In this document: one piece after another, positions 14,696-21,951 of the stretch
Position numbering within the stretch: the stretch's first letter is position 1
Layout of the letters: every line of letters begins with the position of its first letter
Notes under the pieces: model-generated
Told to the model about the DNA's origin: nothing
The model's database searches: none
What the model saw: only the letters and a program-made list of their open reading frames with translations
Position numbers and translations under genes: made by a program
Assembly: GCA_019752775.1 (NCBI GenBank)
Contig: JAIELU010000194.1
Coordinates: 1 to 21,951, forward strand
From: Campylobacterales bacterium
Lineage (GTDB): Bacteria; Campylobacterota; Campylobacteria; Campylobacterales; Arcobacteraceae
Direction of reading: 5' to 3'
DNA length: 21,951 bases

Positions 14696-16151
14696 AAGTT
14701 ATTACTTCATTTTTAAGCATAATTTCTTTTAATCTATTTATCTCTTCCACGTTTTGTGATAATTCACTTCTTAAATCATTTTTTATATCTAAAAGTAATT
14801 CATCAACAGAATTTAGCATTTTATACTTATTTACAACATCATTAGCTGTTTTAAAAGCTTTTTCTAAATCTTCATGATTTATTGCGTATTTCTCTTTTTT
14901 TATAACTTCAACTCCAATAAATCCAGCTAAATCTCTTCTTATATTTTCACATAATTCTTGAAAAGAAGGATAAGTTGAATTTAATTTTTCAACACTTTCA
15001 TCAAATAAAGCTACTTTTGTTTTTGAAATAAAAGCCTTTGAAGCTTGATAAATAGCTAAAATTTCTTTTTGTTTATCATCTAAAATCTTAATTTGTTTTT
15101 TACCAAATTCAAGTTTGTTTTTTGCCACTTGAATATCTGAACTATTTAATATTCTTTTATTATTTTTAATCATATTTAATAAAGCTTCATTAATTAGCGT
15201 TGCAAGTGCTGCTGAACTAAATCCAGCTGTTTCATTTACTAATTTATTTATATTTATTTCATGATTTTTACCAGTTAAATATAACTCCAAAATCTTTTTT
15301 CTGTCATTGATATTTGGTAAACCAACATGAACTCGTCTATCAAATCTTCCTGCTCGTAATAATGCATCATCTAAAACTTCAATTTTATTTGTTGCTGCAA
15401 TTACTATAACTCCACTATCTCCATCAAATCCATCCATTTGAGTTAAAAGTTCATTTAATGTTGATTCTCTTTCATCATTTGATTTTCCACTTCTAGCTTT
15501 TCCAACCGCATCAATTTCATCTATAAAAATAATTGCTGGTGCACTTTGTTTTGCTTTTGCAAAAAGTTCTCGTACTCTTTTTGCACCCATTCCCACATAA
15601 ATTTGCACAAAACTAGCTCCACTTTGATAAAAAAATGGAACATCAGCTTCACCTGCAACTGCTCTTGCAATTAATGTTTTTCCAACACCTGGAGGTCCAA
15701 CTAATAAAACACCTTTTGGAAGTTTAACTCCATATTCAAGGTATTTTTGTGGATTATTTAAAAAATCTACAACTTCTTCAAGTTCTTCTTTAATTTCATT
15801 TATTCCAGCCACATCTTTAAATGTTACATTTGAAGTAACTGCTTGAATATTTGAATTTAAATCTTCATTTGATACTTTTACCCTACTTTTTGTAATTTCA
15901 TCATCAAACGCTGTTGTTTGTTTTTTATTTTTATTAAAAAAATCTTTTACTTTATCTTGTTTAGCTCTTAACCATAAAGCTAGAAAAAGTAAAATAAATA
16001 AAAAAATAATTCCTATATAATAAGAACTTCCAGCTATATGTGAGCTACTTTTATAAATAGTATAAATAAATAATACCAGCAAAACAACTGCTGATAGTGC
16101 CATTAATTTAAAATTTTTATCTAAATTTTTATTATTTGAATCTTGCGACAT
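14682..16151 (-). CDS. FtsH-like AAA+ membrane protein lacking the zinc protease site
   Basis: 489 residues (FtsH is 600-650). Two membrane segments (about 16-32 and 41-60) are joined by a loop of only about 8 residues, so the FtsH periplasmic domain is absent. The AAA+ module is complete and FtsH-like: Walker A 'GPPGVGKT' (152-159), pore loop 'IYVGMGA' with an aromatic Y185, Walker B 'IIFIDEIDAVG' (D211/E212), 'NELLTQMDGFDG', and second-region arginines R266 and R269 ('LLRAGRFDRR'). Where FtsH has HEAGH, this protein has YQASK (368-372) in the matching context 'EILAIYQASKAFI'; all zinc ligands and the catalytic Glu are lost, and no GG..ND-type third-ligand motif is seen. It is therefore probably an ATP-driven unfoldase or membrane chaperone, not a protease. 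It overlaps mtaB by 20 bp and bioV by 14 bp. Confidence 0.85.
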   Translation of the reverse strand: MSQDSNNKNLDKNFKLMALSAVVLLVLFIYTIYKSSSHIAGSSYYIGIIFLFILLFLALWLRAKQDKVKDFFNKNKKQTTAFDDEITKSRVKVSNEDLNSNIQAVTSNVTFKDVAGINEIKEELEEVVDFLNNPQKYLEYGVKLPKGVLLVGPPGVGKTLIARAVAGEADVPFFYQSGASFVQIYVGMGAKRVRELFAKAKQSAPAIIFIDEIDAVGKARSGKSNDERESTLNELLTQMDGFDGDSGVIVIAATNKIEVLDDALLRAGRFDRRVHVGLPNINDRKKILELYLTGKNHEININKLVNETAGFSSAALATLINEALLNMIKNNKRILNSSDIQVAKNKLEFGKKQIKILDDKQKEILAIYQASKAFISKTKVALFDESVEKLNSTYPSFQELCENIRRDLAGFIGVEVIKKEKYAINHEDLEKAFKTANDVVNKYKMLNSVDELLLDIKNDLRSELSQNVEEINRLKEIMLKNEVITFEDL

Positions 16152-17400
16152 TTTTATCAGCCTTTACTTCATAATCATCTATAAAAACCCAATCTCCAAC
16201 TAAATCAACCGGTGAGTCTATTTCTATTTGATTGAAAAATTGATCTAAACCTAGATATTTTCCATTTTTAACTGATTCAACTAAAATTTCTAATTTTTGA
16301 GTATTATTTTTTCTAAAATTAAAGTTCTTTTCATCAATTATACTTACTAATTCATTGTATCTAATTTTTGCAATATCACCTTTTATCTGAGGTTTCATAG
16401 TGGCACTTGGAGTTCCATCTCTTTTTGAATATGTAAAAGCATGAACATGGGTTAGGGGAAATCTATAAAGATTTTGCATCGCTTCAGCCCATAATTCATC
16501 TGTTTCACCTGGATGTCCCACAATAAAATCTGTTCCTAATGCATATCCATTTGAACTTAAAAATTCAAAAAGTTCTAAATCAGATAAAACCTTATTTCTT
16601 CTATTCATTATTTGTAACATCTCTTTTGAAGTGTGTTGAAGTGCTATATGAAGATGTTTTGCCATAAATGGCTCATTAATTAACTCTTTAAATTCATCAT
16701 CAATTTGAATAGGTTCAATGCTTCCCATTCTAATTCTTCGTACACCTTTTATCAAAGCCATTTTTTTAAGAAGTTTTGCCAAGGAAGTGTGTTGTTTTTT
16801 ACCATAAGAACCTACATTTGTTCCTGTTAAAATAAACTCTCCAAAACCATTTGCAGCTAAAGTTGTAACTTGTTCTAAAATTTTATCTTCTGTATAAGAT
16901 CTTGCATCACCTCTAACATAAGGAATAATACAATATGAACATCTAAAATCACAACCCTCTTGAATTTTAATAAACGCCCTACTTTTTCCAATAAACTCTT
17001 CAACAATAGTTTCATCAATATGAGTTAAATCTCCAGCTTGAAAAAATCTACTCTCATTTAATAAAAGTTCATTGATATTTTCTTTTTCTGAATGACCAAA
17101 CAAAGAATCAACTTTATCTTCTTTAAAAAGTGCTTCACCTTTTGTCCAAACTCCACAACCTGTAAATACAACTCTTGGATCTTTTGGAAGTTTTTTCAAA
17201 CCACTTATATAACCTCGTGCTGTACTATCTGCACTATTTGTAACTGTACATGAGTTTATTACAACTACATCAGCATCTTTTTCATTTTGAGTTACTTCAA
17301 AATCTTTTAAATTACTCATCATAACTTGAGTATCAAATACATTTGTTCTACAACCAAAAGTTTTAAAATATACTTTTGGTTTATTTTGTGAAAAATTCAT
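16132..17400 (-). CDS. mtaB: tRNA N6-threonylcarbamoyladenosine(37) methylthiotransferase MtaB
   Basis: 422-residue radical-SAM enzyme that turns t6A37 into ms2t6A37 in ANN-decoding tRNAs. The N-terminal methylthiotransferase domain carries the auxiliary [4Fe-4S] ligands C17 (FGCRTN), C51 (NSCTVT) and C82 (TGCGVW). The radical-SAM cluster is C150-x3-C154-x2-C157 ('EGCDFRCSYCIIPYVRG'). 'ILTGTNVGSYG', 'RIRMGSIEP', 'HIALQHTS' and 'DFIVGHPGET' are typical of MtaB/YqeV (GxNxGxYG pattern) rather than MiaB. A short C-terminal TRAM-like tail (about 365-422) follows. The start lies 18 bp after the mscS stop, with AGGA upstream at a rather long spacing. The 3' end overlaps the FtsH-like gene by 20 bp. 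Confidence 0.92.
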   Translation of the reverse strand: MNFSQNKPKVYFKTFGCRTNVFDTQVMMSNLKDFEVTQNEKDADVVVINSCTVTNSADSTARGYISGLKKLPKDPRVVFTGCGVWTKGEALFKEDKVDSLFGHSEKENINELLLNESRFFQAGDLTHIDETIVEEFIGKSRAFIKIQEGCDFRCSYCIIPYVRGDARSYTEDKILEQVTTLAANGFGEFILTGTNVGSYGKKQHTSLAKLLKKMALIKGVRRIRMGSIEPIQIDDEFKELINEPFMAKHLHIALQHTSKEMLQIMNRRNKVLSDLELFEFLSSNGYALGTDFIVGHPGETDELWAEAMQNLYRFPLTHVHAFTYSKRDGTPSATMKPQIKGDIAKIRYNELVSIIDEKNFNFRKNNTQKLEILVESVKNGKYLGLDQFFNQIEIDSPVDLVGDWVFIDDYEVKADKNVARFK

Positions 17401-17418
17401 AAATATTTATTTCCTAAT

Positions 17419-19167
17419 TTATCTTTGTATAATTTCATCTTCCAAATCTTTTGGAACTTTTTTACTTTTTGATGCTGGTCCATAAGGATTATCTGTTCTA
17501 TTAATATTAATTTGTTGAGTAGGATAAGCGATATAAATATCATCTTCTCTCATAAACGCATCTAAAATTTCTGTACTTATCGTACTTCTTAAAACTAATG
17601 CTGCATAAGAATTTGTTAAATACCAAGAAGATATTACAATACCTTGAGGTTCAACAAAAGTAAATACTCTAGGTTCTACTCCTGTTGCTCTCAATTGGTA
17701 TTTATTTCTCATTTTAGAAAGTTGTTTTCTTGTAATATCTGTATAACCTTTTGAATAATGCTTTAAAATATCTCTTGCTATTTTTTGAGCTTTTTTATGA
17801 TTTGAATCAAAAGTAATAGCAATATCAATTCCATCCCAAACTGTTCTTAAACCTGAATGTGTATAGTTAGCTATTAACTCTGAAAAAATATAGTTATTTG
17901 GAATAAAATATATTCTTCCTGTTCTTCTATTTGTTGTATATGAAGTTAAAGTAATATCTTCTCTAATTGTGATTTTGAATAAAGAAATATCTAAAACATC
18001 ACCAACTGTTTCAACATTCCCTTTACTAACTTTGATTCTATCACCTACTTGAATTGAACCTGATGTTACAATAACCATCCAACCAAAAATAGACATAAAC
18101 CAATCTTTTAATGCAATTGCAATACCAGCAGAAGCAAATCCTAAGATTGTTACAAGATATGATACATTATCTATATATGAAAATAAAATCAGCATTAAAA
18201 TCAAAAATACCAAAGTAAAATTGATTATTTTGTTTATCATATAATAGTTTTCATTTTGAGAAAAATATCTTTTTAAAGCTAGTTTTACTAAAAATGCGAT
18301 TACTAATAAAATCATAATTATTATAAAAATAACAACCATTTTTTGAACTTGTTGAGATATTAGGTTTTTAATCTCTAAAATAACTTGTTCTATTTTTCTT
18401 GTATATACCTCTTCGGTTGTAGATACAATTTCTAAAACCATTATAAAATCTTTTTTTTCTTTATCTAAATAAGTAATTTTTTCTTTATATTCTGGTTTCT
18501 GATCTAAATTAAATAATTCCAAATATAAAAGTAACTCTTCATCAAGTTTTGTAGTTAGAAAATCTATATCTTTTTCTAGAGTTTTAAATATTTTTTTATT
18601 ATTCTCTAATTTTTTTATATGAGATAAAGAATTTATTATTCCAAAAGGATTTGTAATATTTTCATATTTATCAATCTCAGGAGGATTAATAAGCCCACCA
18701 ATTGGTGAACCTTTATATTCATCAATTAATTCTAATTCATTTTCTTTAACTCTAATTTTATTGTGTAACTGATAAGTTTGTTCATCCGTAATATTTGTTT
18801 TTCTTTTTAAATTATCTCTCAAAACTGCAAGTTCTGTTGAAATTTTACTATATGAAAGATAGTTGGAATATCTTTTTAATAAAATATTATCTTTTAATTC
18901 AAAATCAATTTTTGAAATAGATTCAAGTAAAATATTTATTTGAGCTATATTTTGCATATTTTGCTCTTTACTTTTCAAATCTTCAAGTTCTTGATTCTTT
19001 TTAACTTCTAACTCTTTTTGAGCCTCTTCATATTTATCATTTATGATTTTTTGCTCAATTTGTTTAACTTCTGCTTTATCATTTTTATTAACCGTAGTTG
19101 TATCATTATTCTCAGCAGCCCATAAAAAGCAACTAATAAATAGTAATAATGCTAATTTTTTAATCAA
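17419..19167 (-). CDS. MscS-family mechanosensitive channel with periplasmic coiled-coil domain
   Basis: 582 residues. An N-terminal signal peptide (about 1-18, 'LALLLFISCFLWA') is followed by a charged, largely coiled-coil periplasmic region (about 25-265), then three membrane helices (about 276-298, 311-330, 337-365). The last is the pore-lining helix, 'GFASAGIAIALKDWFMSIFGW', followed by the MscS beta domain 'IQVGDRIKV...GDVLDISLFKITIRE' and a C-terminal alpha/beta part. It should open under membrane tension and release solutes on osmotic downshock. The start is TTG at 19167, one base after the aroB stop (TAA-A-TTG), with AAGG 8 nt upstream; no ATG fits better and the TTG gives a clean signal peptide. 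The long N-terminal region puts it in the larger MscM/YnaI-like class rather than the short MscS type. Confidence 0.87.
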   Translation of the reverse strand: MIKKLALLLFISCFLWAAENNDTTTVNKNDKAEVKQIEQKIINDKYEEAQKELEVKKNQELEDLKSKEQNMQNIAQINILLESISKIDFELKDNILLKRYSNYLSYSKISTELAVLRDNLKRKTNITDEQTYQLHNKIRVKENELELIDEYKGSPIGGLINPPEIDKYENITNPFGIINSLSHIKKLENNKKIFKTLEKDIDFLTTKLDEELLLYLELFNLDQKPEYKEKITYLDKEKKDFIMVLEIVSTTEEVYTRKIEQVILEIKNLISQQVQKMVVIFIIIMILLVIAFLVKLALKRYFSQNENYYMINKIINFTLVFLILMLILFSYIDNVSYLVTILGFASAGIAIALKDWFMSIFGWMVIVTSGSIQVGDRIKVSKGNVETVGDVLDISLFKITIREDITLTSYTTNRRTGRIYFIPNNYIFSELIANYTHSGLRTVWDGIDIAITFDSNHKKAQKIARDILKHYSKGYTDITRKQLSKMRNKYQLRATGVEPRVFTFVEPQGIVISSWYLTNSYAALVLRSTISTEILDAFMREDDIYIAYPTQQININRTDNPYGPASKSKKVPKDLEDEIIQR

Positions 19168-19168
19168 T

Positions 19169-20203
19169 TTAAAAACCTTTTAATATATTTAAAACATCAT
19201 CTTTTGTAACTTCATTTGTGATTTTACAATCACCCAAACCAACAGGTAAAATAAATTTTATTTTATTATCCAAAGATTTTTTATCTAAGAAAAAATGCTC
19301 ATAAAAATCTTCAACATCTTTGATTTCATAAGTTGTAGGAATATCATAAACTTCAAGTAATTTTTTCACTCTTAAGGCTTCATTTTCACTCATAAATCCC
19401 AATTTTACAGCTAAAGTATTTGCCATACACATACCAATTCCTACAGCTTCACCATGTAAATATGTATCATAGTTTGTTTCATTTTCAATAACATGACCAA
19501 AAGTATGACCATAATTAAGTGCTGCTCTTATTCCTAACTCTTTTTCATCTTGAGAAACTACATCTGCTTTTGTTTGAACAGATTTAGCAATAGCAATTCT
19601 AATATTTTCATCTGTTGTTAAATCGTTTTCTTCTAACCACTCAAAAAAATCTTTATTAAAAGTAACTGCCATTTTTACAATTTCTGCAACTCCTGCTCCA
19701 AACTCTCTTTTTGGTAAAGTTTTTAAGAAATTTGGGTCAATATAAACAGCAATTGGTTGATGAAATGCACCAACTAAGTTTTTACCAAATTTATTATTTA
19801 TTCCAGTTTTTCCACCAACACTTGCATCAACTTGTGATAAAAGAGTTGTAGGAATTTGAACAAAATCAATTCCTCTTTGATAAATAGAAGCTGCAAATCC
19901 AGTCATATCTCCAATAACACCGCCACCAAAAGCTACAAGTAATGATTTTCTATCTAGTCTATGTGTAAAACAGTGAGCTAACATATCTTCAATTGTTTGC
20001 ATATATTTGTACTCTTCACCATCAGGAATTGTGCAAACACTAAGTTCACGTGCATTTATTTTAGTTTTTAAATACTCTAAATGAAATCCACTAACAGTTG
20101 GATTTGTAATAATCACAACTTTTCTATCAAAATATAGTTCGTTTAATTCATCTATAAAAATTTCATAAGAGTTATCATGGGGTAAAGTTATTTTAACAGT
20201 CAT
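19169..20203 (-). CDS. aroB: 3-dehydroquinate synthase AroB
   Basis: 344 residues. Converts DAHP into 3-dehydroquinate, the second step of the shikimate pathway to aromatic amino acids and folate. The NAD-binding loop is 'GGGVIGD' (93-99); 'IPTTLLSQVDASVGGKTGIN' (117-136) is the family signature; zinc ligands are E174 ('EIVKMA'), H233 ('NYGHTFGH') and H250 ('YLHGEAVG'). The ATG at 20203 has GGATAG about 8 nt upstream. It is the first gene of a run reaching mutS2, separated from the upstream c-di-GMP-type gene by a terminator, so it likely has its own promoter. Confidence 0.95.
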   Translation of the reverse strand: MTVKITLPHDNSYEIFIDELNELYFDRKVVIITNPTVSGFHLEYLKTKINARELSVCTIPDGEEYKYMQTIEDMLAHCFTHRLDRKSLLVAFGGGVIGDMTGFAASIYQRGIDFVQIPTTLLSQVDASVGGKTGINNKFGKNLVGAFHQPIAVYIDPNFLKTLPKREFGAGVAEIVKMAVTFNKDFFEWLEENDLTTDENIRIAIAKSVQTKADVVSQDEKELGIRAALNYGHTFGHVIENETNYDTYLHGEAVGIGMCMANTLAVKLGFMSENEALRVKKLLEVYDIPTTYEIKDVEDFYEHFFLDKKSLDNKIKFILPVGLGDCKITNEVTKDDVLNILKGF

Positions 20204-20238
20204 TTTATCTATCCAAATATTTATTTAATAAGGATTCA

Positions 20239-20244
20239 ATAATA
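20239..20244 (-). promoter_or_regulatory. Weak candidate -10 box for the aroB-mutS2 operon
   Basis: TATTAT on the minus strand, preceded by a T-rich stretch that doubles as the U-tract of the upstream terminator. The start would be near 20232, about 28 nt before the aroB ATG. One mismatch to TATAAT and no -35 box, so this is tentative; it is the best candidate in the 78-bp gap. Confidence 0.3.
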
Positions 20245-20245
20245 G

Positions 20246-20285
20246 CTAAAAGAAAACTAAAAGAAGGTTAAAAACCCTTTTTTAG
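20246..20285 (-). terminator. Rho-independent terminator of the LapD-like gene
   Basis: On the minus strand, CTAAAAAAGG (20285-20276) and CCTTCTTTTAG (20267-20257) pair around an 8-nt loop with one bulged base, an alternative register adding GGTT/AACC at the tip. TTTTCTTTT (20256-20248) follows as the U-tract. The stem begins within the TAA stop codon of the gene at 20282. Confidence 0.6.
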
Positions 20286-21951
20286 CTTAATTCTGTTAAA
20301 TTTTGCATAATTGGACCACAAATAGCGTTTATACCTATTTGTGATAAAAGATTTAATTCTGAAACCTCTGTAACTGATGTTGCTATGAGTTTTATATCTA
20401 ATGATTGAGTTAAGATTTTTAAAACACTTAAACTTTGTTTTGATTCCAATAAAAAGTATTTTGAAGCTTTGATATATTTAGGTTTTAACTCTTTTAAATA
20501 TATATAATCATCACTATTTGCAATAAAATTAAATATTGCAAAACCAAAATTAAACTCTTTAAATAAGTTAACATACATAAAAGTATTTTTTAGATTTTTA
20601 TTAAAACTATCTTCTTCAATTTCAAAAATAATATTCTGATTTTTCTCATTTTTATATTTAGTAAATAACTCTTTAAGAATTGAATAATTATTTAAATCTT
20701 CAATAAATAACGTTGGTAATTGAATAGAAATACTTTCGTTTAGATTTTTATTTATGTCTAAAACTTTATTTATTATATATAAATACACATCATTTAATCT
20801 ATCTAACTCTAAAACAGAAGCGATAAAATCTTTATATGAAAGATTTTCTTCTTTATAATTTAATTCGAAACTGATTGTTTTATGTATCATATTTTTTAGG
20901 TTAATATCAACTACATTTCTATAAACTAATTCAAAACAATCTTCTTTAAGTGAAATATTAATTATATTTATCCATTGTTCTTTTGTTTTACAATTATCTA
21001 TTTCTTCAATAAAATAGTATTCTTTTTCACTAAATAATTTTGCTTGAGAAATAACATAATCCATCTCTACAAATATAGAATTTATGCTTTTTTTATTCTC
21101 GTATTTAAATAGTCCAACAAACATTTTATTTTCTAATTCAACAAAAGTATCATGAACTTTTTTTATAAAAATTGAAACCATCTCTTTTGCATTTTTTTCA
21201 TCAATATTTGGAATTAAAATAACAAATTCAGAACCATTTATTCTAGAAATAACACTAAAATCTTTTTTAAATTCTTCTTTCATTAAAATTGCAAAATTTC
21301 GTAAAATATTATTTGTTTTTTCATACCCTAGTGTTTTATTTAAAACATCAATTCTATGGGAAACAATAGTAATAAATCCTTTATTATTTGGGTTATCTTT
21401 ATCTAAATATTCATTTGCTTTTAGAATAAAATATTTTCTATTATTTATTTTTGTCACTTCATCAATATATAAAAGTTCTTTATTTAATTTAAGTACATTA
21501 TTAGTATTTATAAACATTTTTTCAATTTTATTTATCATACTATTTATACTTAAAGTTACAGATTTAAATTCTTTTGTAAAAGGTATTTTTTCTTCTAATA
21601 TAAACTCATTATTCATTACAGAATCAGCTTGTTTTTTTATAGTTTCAAGTGGTTTTAGTATATACTTAAACAAAAAGAAAAGAATAACTACTAATAAAAT
21701 AAAACTTATCAATAAAGAAAAAACCAGATTTTTAAAAATGGAATAGGTTTGTTGATAAAATATATTCCTATCATTATATATTTCTATATTTCCTAAAATA
21801 TTCCATCCATTTGAAATAGTAGATTTTGCAGATATTTCATTTATATTTACTAATTCTATAAACCACTTTGGAGTATTATCTTGATTTATTTCTTTTTCTT
21901 TTTTAACTTCATAGACAATATTTTCGTATACATCTTTAAATACTATTTTTT
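20282..21951 (-). CDS. LapD-like membrane protein with degenerate GGDEF and EAL domains (5' end outside window)
   Basis: The frame is open from the TAA at 20282 to the right edge (about 556 residues, N-terminus missing). The visible N-terminal part includes 'WFIELVNI', 'SNGWNILGNIEIYNDRNIFYQQTY', matching the LapD/MoxY periplasmic sensor pattern. A membrane helix (TTG-encoded residue near 21712 onward, 'LLISFILLVVILFFLF') and a HAMP-like segment follow. The GGDEF domain has 'RINGSEFVIL' in place of RxGGDEF. The EAL domain is also degraded: 'FELNY' for the EAL motif, 'FGFAIFNF' where active enzymes have the FGxDDFG metal site, and 'IATSVTEVSEL' for the IAEGVE region. Both domains therefore look inactive, and the protein probably binds c-di-GMP and passes a signal to the periplasm, as LapD does with the protease LapG. 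No lapG-like gene is in the window. Confidence 0.75.
   Translation of the reverse strand, partial: KIVFKDVYENIVYEVKKEKEINQDNTPKWFIELVNINEISAKSTISNGWNILGNIEIYNDRNIFYQQTYSIFKNLVFSLLISFILLVVILFFLFKYILKPLETIKKQADSVMNNEFILEEKIPFTKEFKSVTLSINSMINKIEKMFINTNNVLKLNKELLYIDEVTKINNRKYFILKANEYLDKDNPNNKGFITIVSHRIDVLNKTLGYEKTNNILRNFAILMKEEFKKDFSVISRINGSEFVILIPNIDEKNAKEMVSIFIKKVHDTFVELENKMFVGLFKYENKKSINSIFVEMDYVISQAKLFSEKEYYFIEEIDNCKTKEQWINIINISLKEDCFELVYRNVVDINLKNMIHKTISFELNYKEENLSYKDFIASVLELDRLNDVYLYIINKVLDINKNLNESISIQLPTLFIEDLNNYSILKELFTKYKNEKNQNIIFEIEEDSFNKNLKNTFMYVNLFKEFNFGFAIFNFIANSDDYIYLKELKPKYIKASKYFLLESKQSLSVLKILTQSLDIKLIATSVTEVSELNLLSQIGINAICGPIMQNLTELS

Noticed and set aside
14682..16151. Calling this gene the cell's main FtsH
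   Set aside because: The zinc-protease motif is absent and the protein is too short; a complete FtsH must be encoded elsewhere.
1..21951. CRISPR arrays, toxin-antitoxin pairs, restriction or phage-defence genes, insertion sequences, tRNA or rRNA
   Set aside because: I looked for repeats with regular spacers, transposase motifs, terminal inverted repeats and cloverleaf-like stretches and saw none; every gene found is a household, envelope or signalling gene. No new defence system is claimed.

Overview
The window is a gene-dense, very AT-rich piece of bacterial chromosome. Protein content, gene order and codon use point to an Arcobacter/Aliarcobacter-type member of the Campylobacterota. The signs are a dimeric (all-alpha) dUTPase of the Campylobacter type, a BioV-type pimeloyl-ACP esterase, a 'HQWRQPL' histidine kinase, promoters with a good -10 box and no clear -35 box, and an aroB-mscS-mtaB-ftsH-like-bioV cluster. 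No rRNA, tRNA, CRISPR array, insertion sequence or prophage was seen, and no stretch over about 115 bases lacks a gene.

Region 1 (1-3830, minus strand) is a potassium-homeostasis operon. It reads from right to left: a 26-residue single-span membrane peptide, a shortened KdpD-type sensor kinase, a KdpE-type response regulator, and the KtrB (TrkH family) and KtrA (TrkA family) subunits of a K+ uptake system. ktrA runs off the left edge. A candidate promoter lies at about 3822-3850, with tandem repeats and an inverted repeat around it.

Region 2 (3891-8270, minus strand) holds dapE, then recR, a small four-cysteine protein, a soluble PAS histidine kinase and a dUTPase with an HTH-like N-terminal extension. 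recR has a -10 box so close to its start codon that the mRNA may be leaderless. Several junctions place the next gene's Shine-Dalgarno sequence on the previous TAG stop codon.

Region 3 (8384-11419) is the only plus-strand gene. It encodes a 1011-residue AsmA/DUF748-like envelope protein with six gap-free 42-residue repeats in its middle.

Region 4 (11434-20203, minus strand) reads as one seven-gene operon: aroB, mscS, mtaB, an FtsH-like AAA+ protein whose HExxH protease site is replaced by YQASK, bioV, mogA and mutS2. The genes overlap or nearly touch. The run ends in a hairpin that overlaps the mutS2 stop codon.

Region 5 (20282-21951, minus strand, incomplete) is a LapD-like membrane protein with degenerate GGDEF and EAL domains, probably a c-di-GMP receptor rather than an enzyme. 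It ends in its own terminator.

Most of the window is core genome. The points most worth following up are the FtsH-like pseudoprotease, the KdpDE-type regulators placed with Ktr genes together with the microprotein, the 42-residue repeat array, and the HTH-dUTPase fusion.
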